The notes under the pieces were generated by a model. That model worked only from the letters and a program-made list of their open reading frames with translations, searched no databases and was not told where the DNA came from. Both the position numbers and the translations under genes were made by a program. Positions 34,764 to 43,653 of a stretch of DNA of 64,000 nt are shown piece after piece. Position 1 is the first letter of the stretch; each line of letters starts with the position of its first letter. The stretch spans positions 248,001-312,000 of the forward strand of contig NZ_VSSB01000002.1 of the NCBI RefSeq assembly GCF_008122505.1, written 5' to 3'. Source of the DNA: Agromyces mariniharenae. Lineage in GTDB: Bacteria > Actinomycetota > Actinomycetes > Actinomycetales > Microbacteriaceae.

Positions 34764-35157
34764 GCACTTCCGATGGGTCGCAACGCGCATGTTGGCGTAA
34801 CGCGGTTGCGACGCAGCCGCCCTCAAGTGCCAGACGTGTTCTGCTTCGACAAGCAGGAAGACCGGAACGCCGCGCCTGCACTCACGCACGAGCTTGCTCT
34901 GCCGCGAACTGCGAGCAGAATTCTGGATGCGATCACTCGCAGTCAGGACCTTGTGCCCGGGTACCGGCCCGTCGCGAATTGCTGCATCCCCGGGAATCGG
35001 ATTTCTCCTCGGGTGAGGCTCCCACCCCGATGGCTGTCTCGCCCTCCCAATCCAGCACGCGCAAGTGCCAGAGCCGACATCGCGAGCGCGTTCATCTTGA
35101 TCAACGGCAGACGACAGATTCGTGCTCGACCGAGTCAGGCACAGAGAGCGGCATGGC
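34764..35157. other. Gene-free region upstream of the mobilisation operon; possible oriT
   Basis: No convincing gene is seen on either strand for about 390 bases. The stretch includes a self-complementary area around CCCGGGTACCGG and ATCCCCGGGAAT (near 34957-35000). It lies between the relaxase operon and the divergent cargo genes, a usual place for an origin of transfer and the operon promoter. No oriT consensus for MobF elements of this type is known to me, so this is location-based. Confidence 0.3.
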
Positions 35158-35889
35158 CTATTCGGCGCCGAGCGACCTGAGTCGGGCGTCTCCATCGTCG
35201 GGGCGTCCGTCAATGAACATCCTGATGAGGTCGGCCAGTTCTTCGTCGTAGCGCAGCTCGGGATGAGCCTCGAGCATGAGCCTGACCTCGGATGCAGCCG
35301 CCTGCGGGGAGAGCTCCTTCATCCGCTGCTGCCACTCGAGGACGTCCTCGTCGGCGCCCTCGATGCGAACGCTGGACAGGAGCAGCCAGATCCGTTCTTC
35401 GAGCGAGTTGAGCAGCACGGCCTTTCGCAGGAGTTCCTGCCAGTCCTCGGCAGTCATGGTGATGAAAACTTGCTCGTCAGCAGTCTCGACCTCGGAGCCG
35501 ATGACGAGCGCCACGGGCGCTTCCACCGGCGACAGTTCCTCGGAGGGTTCATGGAGCTCAATCCCATGGGAACCGTCGGTCTTGATGGCTTCGGCCTTCT
35601 CCGGCCGCCCCGCCTTGAAGCGATCCATGACCTTGACCGTTGCTACCGTCGCTCCGATCACGACTAGCGTTCCGATTCCCAAGACAGCCCAGTCCTTCGG
35701 GGTCAGGTTCTTCAGCGCGCTCTTGCTCTTGTCGACGAGGAAGATTTCCGCGTGCGTCTCGAGGCTGTTGGTCTGGGCATTCCTCAGCAGAGCCCTCACA
35801 GCGCCCTCTGTCTGCTTCGAAGCCGAGAGCTTCATCCCGTCCAGTACCCGGATGACTGCGGGAATGTCCGTGTAGCCGGATTCGGTCAC
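35158..35889 (-). CDS. Single-TM partner protein of the SIR2 gene
   Basis: GTG 35889 (VTESGYTDI) has GGAGG 7 bases ahead. The 243-aa product has an N-terminal soluble part of about 75 residues, one transmembrane helix (WAVLGIGTLVVIGATVATVKV) and an acidic cytoplasmic or external C-terminal domain with leucine-rich helices. It begins 11 bases after the SIR2 gene ends. No known family. The arrangement is that of a two-gene defence unit, with a membrane protein as sensor or partner. Confidence 0.65.
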   Translation of the reverse strand: MTESGYTDIPAVIRVLDGMKLSASKQTEGAVRALLRNAQTNSLETHAEIFLVDKSKSALKNLTPKDWAVLGIGTLVVIGATVATVKVMDRFKAGRPEKAEAIKTDGSHGIELHEPSEELSPVEAPVALVIGSEVETADEQVFITMTAEDWQELLRKAVLLNSLEERIWLLLSSVRIEGADEDVLEWQQRMKELSPQAAASEVRLMLEAHPELRYDEELADLIRMFIDGRPDDGDARLRSLGAE

Positions 35890-35900
35890 CTTAATTCCTC

Positions 35901-37574
35901 CTACTCCTGTGTCGCCGCGCCAGCGGCGGCGGCTTCGAGGGCTTTGCGACGGTCGTACAGGCAAATCGCGCGGCGGAATAGCGCCAAGTTATACGGCGAA
36001 CTCACGTCGGGGGTTCCGTAAAGCTCAACCAGTACGTCGTGCAGGTCAGTGGTGCTGTAGTCGGCCGGATCGAGGAGGACCAAGCACTCGAGCTTGAAAT
36101 ACGTCGTGTACTCCGAGTCGACGATCTGCCGTGGAGTGGTTAGGGCGCCCTTCACGTCGCGATTGAATCGCGCTTCGTTCTGAGCGGACGCCGTCAGAGG
36201 TCGCTCCGCGAGCCGCTTGATGACATCTGGGAGCCCGTCGAAGTGAATGCTTCCGTCTGGGGCGATGCGTCCGGCCTCAAGCAAGTACTTGTGAACCGGC
36301 AGATACGAGTTGTGCGCCGCGCGAATCCCGTCGCGGACTCCGGACGCCAGGAGATTGTCCGGGTCCAACCCGTGTTTGCGAATACCGAGGACATCCTGTT
36401 CGACGTCATCACGACGAAGCGTGCGGCCGATGGTGGACAGGTTCTGCAGGTCCTTCTCGGAGAACGCGCCCACCCCGAAGACCACGCGATACTCGTCGGC
36501 GTCTTCCGCATCGATCGGAATCGCGCGCACGACTTCACGTGTCTGCGATGGATCGGGGTGTGTGACGAGGTCGAAGACGTGCTTCCGTAGTTCGCGGAGG
36601 ATCGCTGCAGGGAACGGACGTTCCAGATGGGAGAGGACCCCCCACAGCCATTCGAAGCTGTGGGTTCCGACCCGAGTGATCGGAAGTCGCGAACCGCCCC
36701 GCTGGATGCTCGTCTGCTCGATGACCGTGGCTGACGACGCATCGGGGTTCCACTCAACGAAGTAGATGCGCTTGCCGAGTTCGCCCAGTCGATCAGGTCC
36801 GACCGCGGTCGCGATGTTGTCCAGGATCTCGTTCAGGTACTCATCGCTGAGACTGTAGCCGACGAAGATCACGGGATGCTCGGCGAAGATCGTCAGCAGT
36901 TTGGCGGCGAGGTAGTGATTCCGGTTGGAGAACCGCTCGTAGTCGCCCTTGGTCAGGATCAGCGACAGCGGCTGCGTGGCCGCGCCGTGGATCTTATACG
37001 TCTCTGCTATGAACTGGGCATCGCTCATGAGCAGTTCGTCCTGACCGACGTACGGCTGAAAGGCTGGGAACAATTGGTCGGTCAGAGAGTCGTAGTTGGT
37101 CGTGATCACGCCGTCGACGACAGCTGATCCGAGCAGGGCGACTTCGGCGGCCAGGTCGGGGTCATCGACGCCGGGGACGCCCGCGGTCAATGCGTCATGC
37201 GTGCGGATGTACTCGGCGATCGCCACCTTCAGACCGCCCTCATCGTCACGAACGATCGCCGAATGCTGTTCGCGCTGCTGCGCGTAGGACTGGTCGTTCC
37301 ACCAGCGCTGGTGAAACGCCTGAGCGACGCTGGTTGCAGCGGTCGGGAGATCTCCATTCGCTGTCGCCAGGTGGTAGTTGAAGTTCTCACCTGCCTCTGC
37401 CGCAAACTGCCGCAGAAGGCCTTCCCAATCGGGAAGGCCGAGATAACGGCGGGAGATGCCGCTGCCGATGAACAGGTAAGGCAATGCTCCATGCGATGCG
37501 AGCGATGCCCGCAATTGCGCAGCCGCATCGTCGTCGAACGAGGATTGCTCGCCGGTGTCACGGCCAGGAGTCAT
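35901..37574 (-). CDS. SIR2-domain protein, probable NAD-consuming defence effector
   Basis: A 557-aa protein. The SIR2 fold is shown by LFIGSGISRRY (G37-S-G39), a following W50, GVITTNYDSL (N160-Y-D162), YKIHG (H196) and IFVGYSLSDEYL (GYSLSD 239-244). These are the NAD-binding and catalytic motifs kept in bacterial anti-phage SIR2 proteins, which deplete NAD+ in infected cells. Residues 300-557 form a second helical domain without known motifs. The minus strand ahead of the ATG holds CCAACTAAGTTGG, a small palindrome. Being in ICE cargo supports defence; the specific system is not recognised. Confidence 0.8.
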   Translation of the reverse strand: MTPGRDTGEQSSFDDDAAAQLRASLASHGALPYLFIGSGISRRYLGLPDWEGLLRQFAAEAGENFNYHLATANGDLPTAATSVAQAFHQRWWNDQSYAQQREQHSAIVRDDEGGLKVAIAEYIRTHDALTAGVPGVDDPDLAAEVALLGSAVVDGVITTNYDSLTDQLFPAFQPYVGQDELLMSDAQFIAETYKIHGAATQPLSLILTKGDYERFSNRNHYLAAKLLTIFAEHPVIFVGYSLSDEYLNEILDNIATAVGPDRLGELGKRIYFVEWNPDASSATVIEQTSIQRGGSRLPITRVGTHSFEWLWGVLSHLERPFPAAILRELRKHVFDLVTHPDPSQTREVVRAIPIDAEDADEYRVVFGVGAFSEKDLQNLSTIGRTLRRDDVEQDVLGIRKHGLDPDNLLASGVRDGIRAAHNSYLPVHKYLLEAGRIAPDGSIHFDGLPDVIKRLAERPLTASAQNEARFNRDVKGALTTPRQIVDSEYTTYFKLECLVLLDPADYSTTDLHDVLVELYGTPDVSSPYNLALFRRAICLYDRRKALEAAAAGAATQE

Positions 37575-37578
37575 TCCA

Positions 37579-37591
37579 CCAACTTAGTTGG
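37579..37591. promoter_or_regulatory. Short palindrome upstream of the SIR2 gene
   Basis: CCAAC-TTA-GTTGG lies 5 to 17 bases before the SIR2 start codon on its template side. The TAAGTT it contains on the minus strand could serve as a -10 of a near-leaderless transcript. The arms are only five bases long, so it may be chance. Confidence 0.3.
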
Positions 37592-37804
37592 CCGCACGGA
37601 CACCCATGTCCAGTTCAAGTTGCAGGTGCGCCGGCGGTGTCGGTCAAGACGCTAGCGCGACCCGCGTCATCCGACGCCAGGATCAAGTGGGATCCCCGAA
37701 CGCGGCGTGTGGTCGCCGGACCGAGTCAAGCCGTTCCGGCGACCACGAACCGAGCTCGTGCAGCTGGAGCCGCTCTCCCTGAACGCCGAGTTCGTCGCGT
37801 CGTC

Positions 37805-38386
37805 CTACGGCAGAATTGACCGTTCCCTGCGTTGCGGCTTCAGTGAGCTTTCGTCGGGCCAGAGGCCGAGGCCGGGAACGTAGCGACCCGACTCTTGTAG
37901 CCATCGATCGAAACTGGGGATGGTCACTTGGTTGGCCCGACGGAATGAGGGCTCTTCACGCCAGAGCCCGATCGTGGCAATCACGAGACGGAGGTATTCA
38001 GCGGCAAAGTCCAACCACAGTCGATCAAAGCCGACCACTCGCCAGCATTGGTCGTCGGACATCCGATCGGCGAACCCCAAGCCCGTCGCTTCGCTTATCG
38101 CAGCTCGGACGCTTCTCTCTAGATGTGCCCACTGCCGGGGCAGACCCGACTGCTCTTGCTCGATCGTGGTAATTGCCCCTTCAATCGCCATCTTCCAGCG
38201 CTCGACGTCGGTCACTACGTCTCGGTGGTCCAGCAGCCGCTTGACGGAAAGAAGGGATTCCAACAGAGCGGTGCCGCTTGCGTGCCGCCGCGCCCAACGG
38301 ATGTGGCCTTTCGTCACCTGACCGGCTGCGACGGGACCCGCGACCGCGCCGAAGATGGAGCTCGCTCCAGAAACGATGTCGGTCAT
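37805..38386 (-). CDS. Hypothetical helical protein
   Basis: The ATG at 38386 (MTDIVSGASSIFG) has GGGAGG close ahead. The 193-aa product starts with a small hydrophobic Gly/Ala-rich segment (residues 5-25) and continues with amphipathic helices (WARRHASGTALLESLLSVKR; LDFAAEYLRLVIATIGLW). It may associate with membranes. No known family. It is upstream of the SIR2 gene on the same strand, 230 bp apart, so it is probably a separate unit. Confidence 0.55.
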   Translation of the reverse strand: MTDIVSGASSIFGAVAGPVAAGQVTKGHIRWARRHASGTALLESLLSVKRLLDHRDVVTDVERWKMAIEGAITTIEQEQSGLPRQWAHLERSVRAAISEATGLGFADRMSDDQCWRVVGFDRLWLDFAAEYLRLVIATIGLWREEPSFRRANQVTIPSFDRWLQESGRYVPGLGLWPDESSLKPQRRERSILP

Positions 38387-38503
38387 GGGACCTCCCGATC
38401 TCAATTATGACCAATACTTCCGACATCGATGGAGACAGCGGCCCTCAGTGGATCCGCGTAGCGGGATGGCCAATCGTTGGGCGCTCACTGCCATGCTTGT
38501 CGC

Positions 38504-39238
38504 ATGGCGCAGCCTCACGACCTCCTCGCCGTTCTTGTGGACGCTGACAACGTGCCGCCTTCGACAATCGGTGCAGTCCTTACCGAGGTCGCACGTTTCG
38601 GCACTGCCTCGGTCAAGCGGGTCTACGGCGACTGGACCAAGCCGAACCTAAGCAGTTGGAAGCAGGTTGCGAGCGAGCATGTGATTCAGCCAATCCAGCA
38701 GTTTGCCAACACGGTCGGCAAGAACGCGACCGACAGTGCGTTGATCATCGACGCCATGGACCTGCTGTACACGCGCCGATTTCACGGGTTCTGCATCGTG
38801 TCATCCGACAGCGACTTCACCCGTCTCGCGTCTCGCATCCGCGAAGAGGGTGTCACCGTCTATGGGTTCGGTGAGCGGAAGACGCCCGAAGCATTCCGTA
38901 ACGCGTGCGATCGGTTCACTTACCTGGACGTGCTCGACCAGCCAGCAACGGAGAGCACCTCTGCAGCGCGCACTCGCGTTCCGCCGCCGAGACTGCGCAG
39001 CGACACAAAGCTTGTCTCCGGGCTACGAACGAGTGTCACCACCGCATCGGGAGAGGACGGATGGGCGAACCTTGCCACGGTGGGCCAGCTAATGCGGAAA
39101 CAACATCCCGACTTCGACTCACGAAACTGGGGCTACGCAAAACTCTCCGAGCTGGTTCGCGCGACGGAACTCTTCCACATCGAAACCCGACCGGCCGGCG
39201 GACTGCAACTGCAGAACAGAAAGAAGAATGGCGACTGA
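38504..39238 (+). CDS. NYN-domain protein with OST-HTH/LOTUS domain
   Basis: ATG 38504 (MAQPHDLLAVLVDADN) starts the conserved part; the longer TTG start at 38477 adds nine unconserved residues. The 244-aa product has an N-terminal NYN/PIN-like ribonuclease fold with the acidic residues in VDADN, DSALIIDAMDLLY and IVSSDSDFTRLA. The C-terminal 70 residues (WANLATVGQLMRKQHPDFD, YAKLSELVRATELFHIE) form an OST-HTH/LOTUS RNA-binding module. It probably cuts or handles RNA. Such NYN-LOTUS (LabA/MARF1-like) proteins are widespread in bacteria but their targets are mostly unknown. Confidence 0.8.
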   Translation: MAQPHDLLAVLVDADNVPPSTIGAVLTEVARFGTASVKRVYGDWTKPNLSSWKQVASEHVIQPIQQFANTVGKNATDSALIIDAMDLLYTRRFHGFCIVSSDSDFTRLASRIREEGVTVYGFGERKTPEAFRNACDRFTYLDVLDQPATESTSAARTRVPPPRLRSDTKLVSGLRTSVTTASGEDGWANLATVGQLMRKQHPDFDSRNWGYAKLSELVRATELFHIETRPAGGLQLQNRKKNGD

Positions 39239-39841
39239 TCATGGTGGCGACCGGGGCGCGATCGCGAGAGCTGCAGTCGATCCTCCTTCAGGCGGGCTTG
39301 CTTGAAGCTGCACGGCCGCCGGCGCCACGCTTGGACTGCTGCCTCCGCAAGCGGCAGCAGACATCCTCGATCTGTACCGCGCACTTGGAGCAACTCTGGT
39401 CGCGTCGGCGCGCGACTGGGAATGGCGCGGGTCGGCTATGCGCTGGGAAGCTTCCCACCATGAGCATGCAGAAGACGAGTCTCCCGCCCGCCGGCTGGTA
39501 CCCCGACCCCGAACGCGCCGGCCCCTCGAGGTGGTGGACCTGCACGGAGTGGGCGGCGGCGTCGCCGGCCACGATGACTCCGACGCAGTCGATCCGAAAC
39601 GGATTCGCTATCGCGGCTTCGTTATCGCGGTTCCCGCAGCAGCCAACTTCCTCGCGCCAACCAGGCCACCGGCGTCGCGCTCATAGCCCTCGTTCTCTCC
39701 ATCATCGGCGCGAACAGGGCACGCTCACGTGCAGGCGCCGGGCTGTAAGTAGCCTGACGGGGCGTCGGCATCAGCATCGGCGCCCTCGTGCTCGCCCAGC
39801 TCTGGAAGACCGGTCGTTGACCATGGAATGGGGAGGTCGTG
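39239..39841 (+). pseudogene. Decayed genes including a DUF2510 membrane protein
   Basis: No intact gene spans this 600-bp stretch. From about 39310 one frame reads LGLLPPQAAADILDLYRALG, the end of an unknown protein. From ATG 39460 the frame reads LPPAGWYPDPERAGPSRWW, the DUF2510 domain typical of actinobacterial membrane proteins; a second frame near 39655-39710 reads NQATGVALIALVLSIIG, the usual membrane helix of such proteins. The parts are in different frames with missing sequence, so the gene is dead. Confidence 0.6.
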
Positions 39842-40507
39842 ATGGGGTTTGAAGACGCTCTCAGCGGCGCTCGTAAGCGACAGGAGGAGGCCGAGTCGGC
39901 GTTAGAGGCAAGAATCGAAAGGCAGCGCGCCGAGGAAGCCGAACGCGTGTCGGTGAGGCAACAGCAGCTGTTGCCGATCGTGGCCGAATTCGCCACAGCT
40001 GCTCACAGGGTGGGCATTCCCCGGTATCGGTTTGCAACTTACAAGGAGTGGGTGGCTCGCGAGGCCGGCTATGCGCCAGCAGAGCCGGAAGATTGGTTCA
40101 AGAAGATGCAGAGACCCTGGGATTATTGGATCCCAGAGCAGCGCGCCGGTGCCGTGGTAGACGAGCTAGGCGATGGGTGGGCAATCCCAGATGTGCGAAA
40201 GGGCGCGTACTTCAGCGAGAGCGGCGCCATCGATGGGCTTATCGTCTTCGTGGACGGGCGAGTTCATGAATTCGACGGGCCCGCATATGCTCCACACCCG
40301 GCGACCACCTATCCCTGGCTCGAGCAGCTTCGCGACGACACCACGATGGAGTACTGGTACTGGCGCCATCTTGATTTCAAGCCGCGACCCGGATCGTGGA
40401 CGCTGGATCAGCTCCAGGAGATCCTCGTACTGGCGATCCTGAACGCCGAGCGCGGGCGAATCTGGCAAGTAGGCGACAGAATCAGCGAAAGCTGGTTCAT
40501 CGACTGA
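39842..40507 (+). CDS. Hypothetical protein
   Basis: ATG 39842 follows GGGAGG by 5 bases. The 221-aa product has an N-terminal charged coiled coil (residues 8-45), then a compact domain with many aromatic residues (YKEWVAREAGY, PEDWFKKMQRPWDYW, MEYWYWRHLDF). No known family. The gene stands alone in cargo DNA. Confidence 0.6.
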   Translation: MGFEDALSGARKRQEEAESALEARIERQRAEEAERVSVRQQQLLPIVAEFATAAHRVGIPRYRFATYKEWVAREAGYAPAEPEDWFKKMQRPWDYWIPEQRAGAVVDELGDGWAIPDVRKGAYFSESGAIDGLIVFVDGRVHEFDGPAYAPHPATTYPWLEQLRDDTTMEYWYWRHLDFKPRPGSWTLDQLQEILVLAILNAERGRIWQVGDRISESWFID

Positions 40508-40776
40508 GTTGACCGGACTCCGCTGTTTTCCCCGACAGTTGGGCGTTCGCGAATCCAGGGCTGATTCTCCTAGCCGGAGTAGAGCCGTGAGTATCTGCTC
40601 ACGCCGCAAGAGCAACTGTGACTGTGACGTCCGATCCCAAACCGCTCGAGGCACGGGACGATCCTGCAGGTCCACCAGCAGCATTTGCCTTCTCCGTCGG
40701 CTCACCCCGATCGGGTTGTCGTACGGCAGCGCTAGCTTCGTGACACCGGAAGGCTGCGAGGTAGAGGAGTCGCTGT

Positions 40777-41475
40777 ATGTCGTCCATCCCCGTTGCGGTG
40801 TCGCGGCTCGGAGAGCCGGATTCACGCGAGTCACAGAATCGGCGTGCTGTGGAGTGGCTCTTGCAGCAGCCCGGTGGTCCGATCGTCGTTGTGACGCCAC
40901 AGAAGAACTTCGATGGAGACAGCCTGAGGCGTTTGATCGCGCAGCCTGGAGTCGTTCATCGCACATGGCGGGGGTTCGTCGGCGGCTCCTTCGACGGCCA
41001 GCGGGTGCTGTACGCCTGGCCGGACCGTAAGCATCTGAACGATCTTTGGGGGAGTGAGGCGGACGCCCTCGTGGTCATCGAGTGGAATACGCAGGAGACA
41101 GCTGAGTGGATCGCCGACACCAATCCGATGCAGTTGCTGCCTGAGGGGATCGTGCCCGCGTCGACGGTCTCGGGTGAAGAGAAGCTCCTCGAACCCCTGC
41201 CCAATGGGATCGACGGCATCCTCGAGTACGTGGCCGGCATGGCGGCTGGATACTCGTCTGGACTGAAATGGAACGAGGAAGACAAGCTGAAGGCGGACAT
41301 GATGAACCGCCCAGAGCGGTGGAGCTCGGTCACTGTCGAGCAGGTCCGTGCGAAGTGCCGAGAGCTCGGGATGCGGCCGAACGACGTTGACACGATCGCC
41401 GGGTTCCTCCAGCGCCGGAAAGAGGGTCGCCGGTTCAACGTGCGGAGCTCGTACCGCACGTTCCAGTTCAACTGA
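40777..41475 (+). CDS. Hypothetical protein
   Basis: ATG 40777 follows GAGGTAGAGGAG. The 232-aa protein has a Rossmann-like pattern (PIVVVTPQKNF; RVLYAWPDRKHLND; ADALVVIEW) ending in helices with basic residues (QVRAKCRELGMRPNDVD). The first half could be a nucleotide-binding or P-loop-less ATPase-like fold, but no motif is complete. No family recognised. About 270 bases without a gene lie upstream. Confidence 0.6.
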   Translation: MSSIPVAVSRLGEPDSRESQNRRAVEWLLQQPGGPIVVVTPQKNFDGDSLRRLIAQPGVVHRTWRGFVGGSFDGQRVLYAWPDRKHLNDLWGSEADALVVIEWNTQETAEWIADTNPMQLLPEGIVPASTVSGEEKLLEPLPNGIDGILEYVAGMAAGYSSGLKWNEEDKLKADMMNRPERWSSVTVEQVRAKCRELGMRPNDVDTIAGFLQRRKEGRRFNVRSSYRTFQFN

Positions 41476-41607
41476 GCCTGCGCCGCCGGAGCATCCCTCA
41501 GTGGGATCGCTGTCGTTCGGCCTCGCCACGCCGGGCCTCGCGCTTTGCTGACTGGGCGTCGACGATGAGAACATCTACGTCGACCACGGCCCGACAAGCA
41601 CTATGTC

Positions 41608-42711
41608 TCATTTGGGCGGCCAGAGCTCCCAGCGATTGGCTCGACCCCGCTTCACGATGGCACCGGGGAACTCAGCGTCGAGCTCAGCCAGGCGCTTCGC
41701 CACTTCGCCCAGCGGCAGGCCAGAGGGCACCGTGGCGAGCGGTTGCGGCTTCCGCGGGTCAGCTTCTTTCAGCTTCGTGCGAGCAGCTGACTGCTCGAGC
41801 ATGCGCCGCACCTCGCGGAGACGAGCCGACCAGCCCGGCCATGCTGGACACGGGCCCTGGTACGGCGGCGTCACCCAGCCGTGTTTGCTGGCGGGAGTGG
41901 CGCACTCGGAACACATGTCGTCCGCCGTGAGCGGTGGAACGGCGAGGAGATCGGCAAGCCGACGTTCGGCTATCTGAATTTCCGTACGCAGCTTCGGTTT
42001 CTCCGCCTTGTCGGTCGCCTGCTTGAGCCCTTCCTGCAGTTCGGGAATCTGGGCGCGCAGCGCGGTCACGTCGCGCTCGCGATTCATTCGGTAATACATA
42101 AGCGAGATCACCCGTCGATCGCGCGGCAGGTAGCCTTGCTTGTCGACCACGTCTTCCGGGTCGCCGACTTGTTCTGCCAGCCGCTTGACTGTGGCCTCGC
42201 GCTGCGCGATCGTGACCTCGAGTTCGGCCATGTTCCCTGCGCGAATGCTGTGGGGCATGGCCGGGAAGCGTTCGCCCGAGCGGTACGCGGCGAGTTCCTC
42301 ACGGTCGCGCGCCAGGATGGAGCTCATTTCGAGGAGCGACAGGCGCGCCACCTCACGCTCCAGGTTGTACCGTTCACTGTCGTGCTCCCAGCGAGCCTCG
42401 TCTGCGGCTCGTTCGGCCGAAATCCGCCGATCGACATCGGCGAACTCGGCGTCCAGCTGACGATTGGTCTTGTACCGGAACCACGGCTCGCCACGCGTCC
42501 ACTGACCCATGACAGCCTCGGCCCGCTCGAGATCGTCCGCGCGGTCGTCCTCGACCCATGGATTCCAGAGGGCGTCCTGGTGAATCTCCACGAAGACCGC
42601 ACGAGCGGCCAGCATCTCTTCGAAGGTCGCTGTCGCGCTAGGCTTCGGCCTCCACAAGATGCCGTTGTGTTCGTAGAGCTTCTCCGACTCGGTGGTCCTC
42701 ATGGGCACCAC
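41608..42711 (-). CDS. Hypothetical coiled-coil protein with Cys pair
   Basis: A 367-aa protein starting at GTG 42711 or ATG 42702. The N-terminus is compact (LYEHNGILWRPKPSATATF), residues 100-270 are a long coiled coil rich in Glu, Arg and Leu, and near residue 285 a CSEC...H motif with several Pro and Trp follows. The last 50 residues (GEVAKRLAELDAEFPGAIV) look helical. No known family. Function unknown. Confidence 0.6.
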   Translation of the reverse strand: MVPMRTTESEKLYEHNGILWRPKPSATATFEEMLAARAVFVEIHQDALWNPWVEDDRADDLERAEAVMGQWTRGEPWFRYKTNRQLDAEFADVDRRISAERAADEARWEHDSERYNLEREVARLSLLEMSSILARDREELAAYRSGERFPAMPHSIRAGNMAELEVTIAQREATVKRLAEQVGDPEDVVDKQGYLPRDRRVISLMYYRMNRERDVTALRAQIPELQEGLKQATDKAEKPKLRTEIQIAERRLADLLAVPPLTADDMCSECATPASKHGWVTPPYQGPCPAWPGWSARLREVRRMLEQSAARTKLKEADPRKPQPLATVPSGLPLGEVAKRLAELDAEFPGAIVKRGRANRWELWPPK

Positions 42712-42869
42712 AGTGGCCTAGTCGGACGCGAGGACGCTAGTATCCGACGCGAAGTCGAGCGCCGGAATGCGCAGCCGAAGGCGCGCCAAGTGGGCGTGAT
42801 TCAAGCCCCTCATTCCGGTCATGAATCTAGCTGTCAAATTCAGACGTGTCGGGACCACTACAAGGGGGC

Positions 42870-43286
42870 TCATCGGGAGATGGGTTCAGGCCAGGGGTAA
42901 AGGCTGGAGTCGCGATAGAACCCGAGGGGGACACCGTCGTCGCTGAAGCGGATGCCGCCGTCTTCATGGGAACCATTTGCGTGGGCGATTGCGGCGAGCA
43001 CGAGCGCGAGATTCTTCCGATCGAGCCCCGGGATGATGTCACAGAGGTCGACTGGCGCCCCGTCGAGGAGGGATGCGGCGATTGCGACGATGCGGCGTTC
43101 ACCGCCGGACCATGCACCGGTCTCGTCAAGCAGCACGAACGTGTCGATGGAGGTGAGGCCCCCGTGATCGGTGAGCCACGGTGCGCCGTCGTGGATCGCG
43201 CCGTGGCGGATCAGGAGTTCGGCGCCTGCTTCGGTGGGGTACATGCCCTTCGCCCATGCGCGGACGCGGGTTGCGATCTCGGTCAT
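42870..43286 (-). CDS. Hypothetical ICE protein near the integrase
   Basis: ATG 43286 (MTEIATRVRAWAKGMY) has GGAAGGAAC ahead. The 138-aa acidic protein carries LIRHGAIHDGAPWL, FVLLDETGAWSGGERRIVAIAASLLDG and LALVLAAIAHANGSHE (the middle written as two pieces in the protein). I recognise it as a protein often seen in actinobacterial ICEs but have no function for it. Confidence 0.6.
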   Translation of the reverse strand: MTEIATRVRAWAKGMYPTEAGAELLIRHGAIHDGAPWLTDHGGLTSIDTFVLLDETGAWSGGERRIVAIAASLLDGAPVDLCDIIPGLDRKNLALVLAAIAHANGSHEDGGIRFSDDGVPLGFYRDSSLYPWPEPISR

Positions 43287-43438
43287 CGTGGTTCCTTCCT
43301 GGTTCCGCGGTTATGCGGTGGCGGGCGCCATTTGGCGCGGGCGTCGACGAGCGTGTGGTGCTCGGCGGGCGTGTGCGGGGTCACGGCCCATGGCGCTTGG
43401 TGGGCGCAATCGTTGGGCCCCACCGTTTCGGCGGGCAT
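43283..43438 (-). CDS. Possible small protein between integrase and 42870-43286
   Basis: ATG 43438 (MPAETVGPNDC) with AGGTGGG ahead encodes 51 residues and overlaps the next start by ATGA, a sign of coupling. Its C-terminus is basic and Pro-rich. A longer in-frame version starts inside the integrase end at 43657. An excisionase would be expected here, but there is no clear helix-turn-helix. Weak support. Confidence 0.35.
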   Translation of the reverse strand: MPAETVGPNDCAHQAPWAVTPHTPAEHHTLVDARAKWRPPPHNRGTRKEPR

Positions 43439-43653
43439 CCCACCTGACAAGCGGAGTGAGCGCATCGGAGTGACGTGGTGCAACCCCCGAACGCTGGAGG
43501 TCACCACGCATGGTGCGGAGCACCGTCCCCGGCCGTTCGCTCGCCGACACTGGGGTTGCGGCACGGCACGTAGGGGCGAGCATGGAGTGTTCAGATGGGA
43601 TGCCCATGGGCTTAGCACGTGCTCGCCGGCCGCGGCCGGGTCGATCCGGTTCT

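Noticed and set aside
34605..35213. A 202-aa minus-strand protein
   Set aside because: Only the last 52 residues look like protein and have a ribosome binding site; the upstream part is composition-driven.
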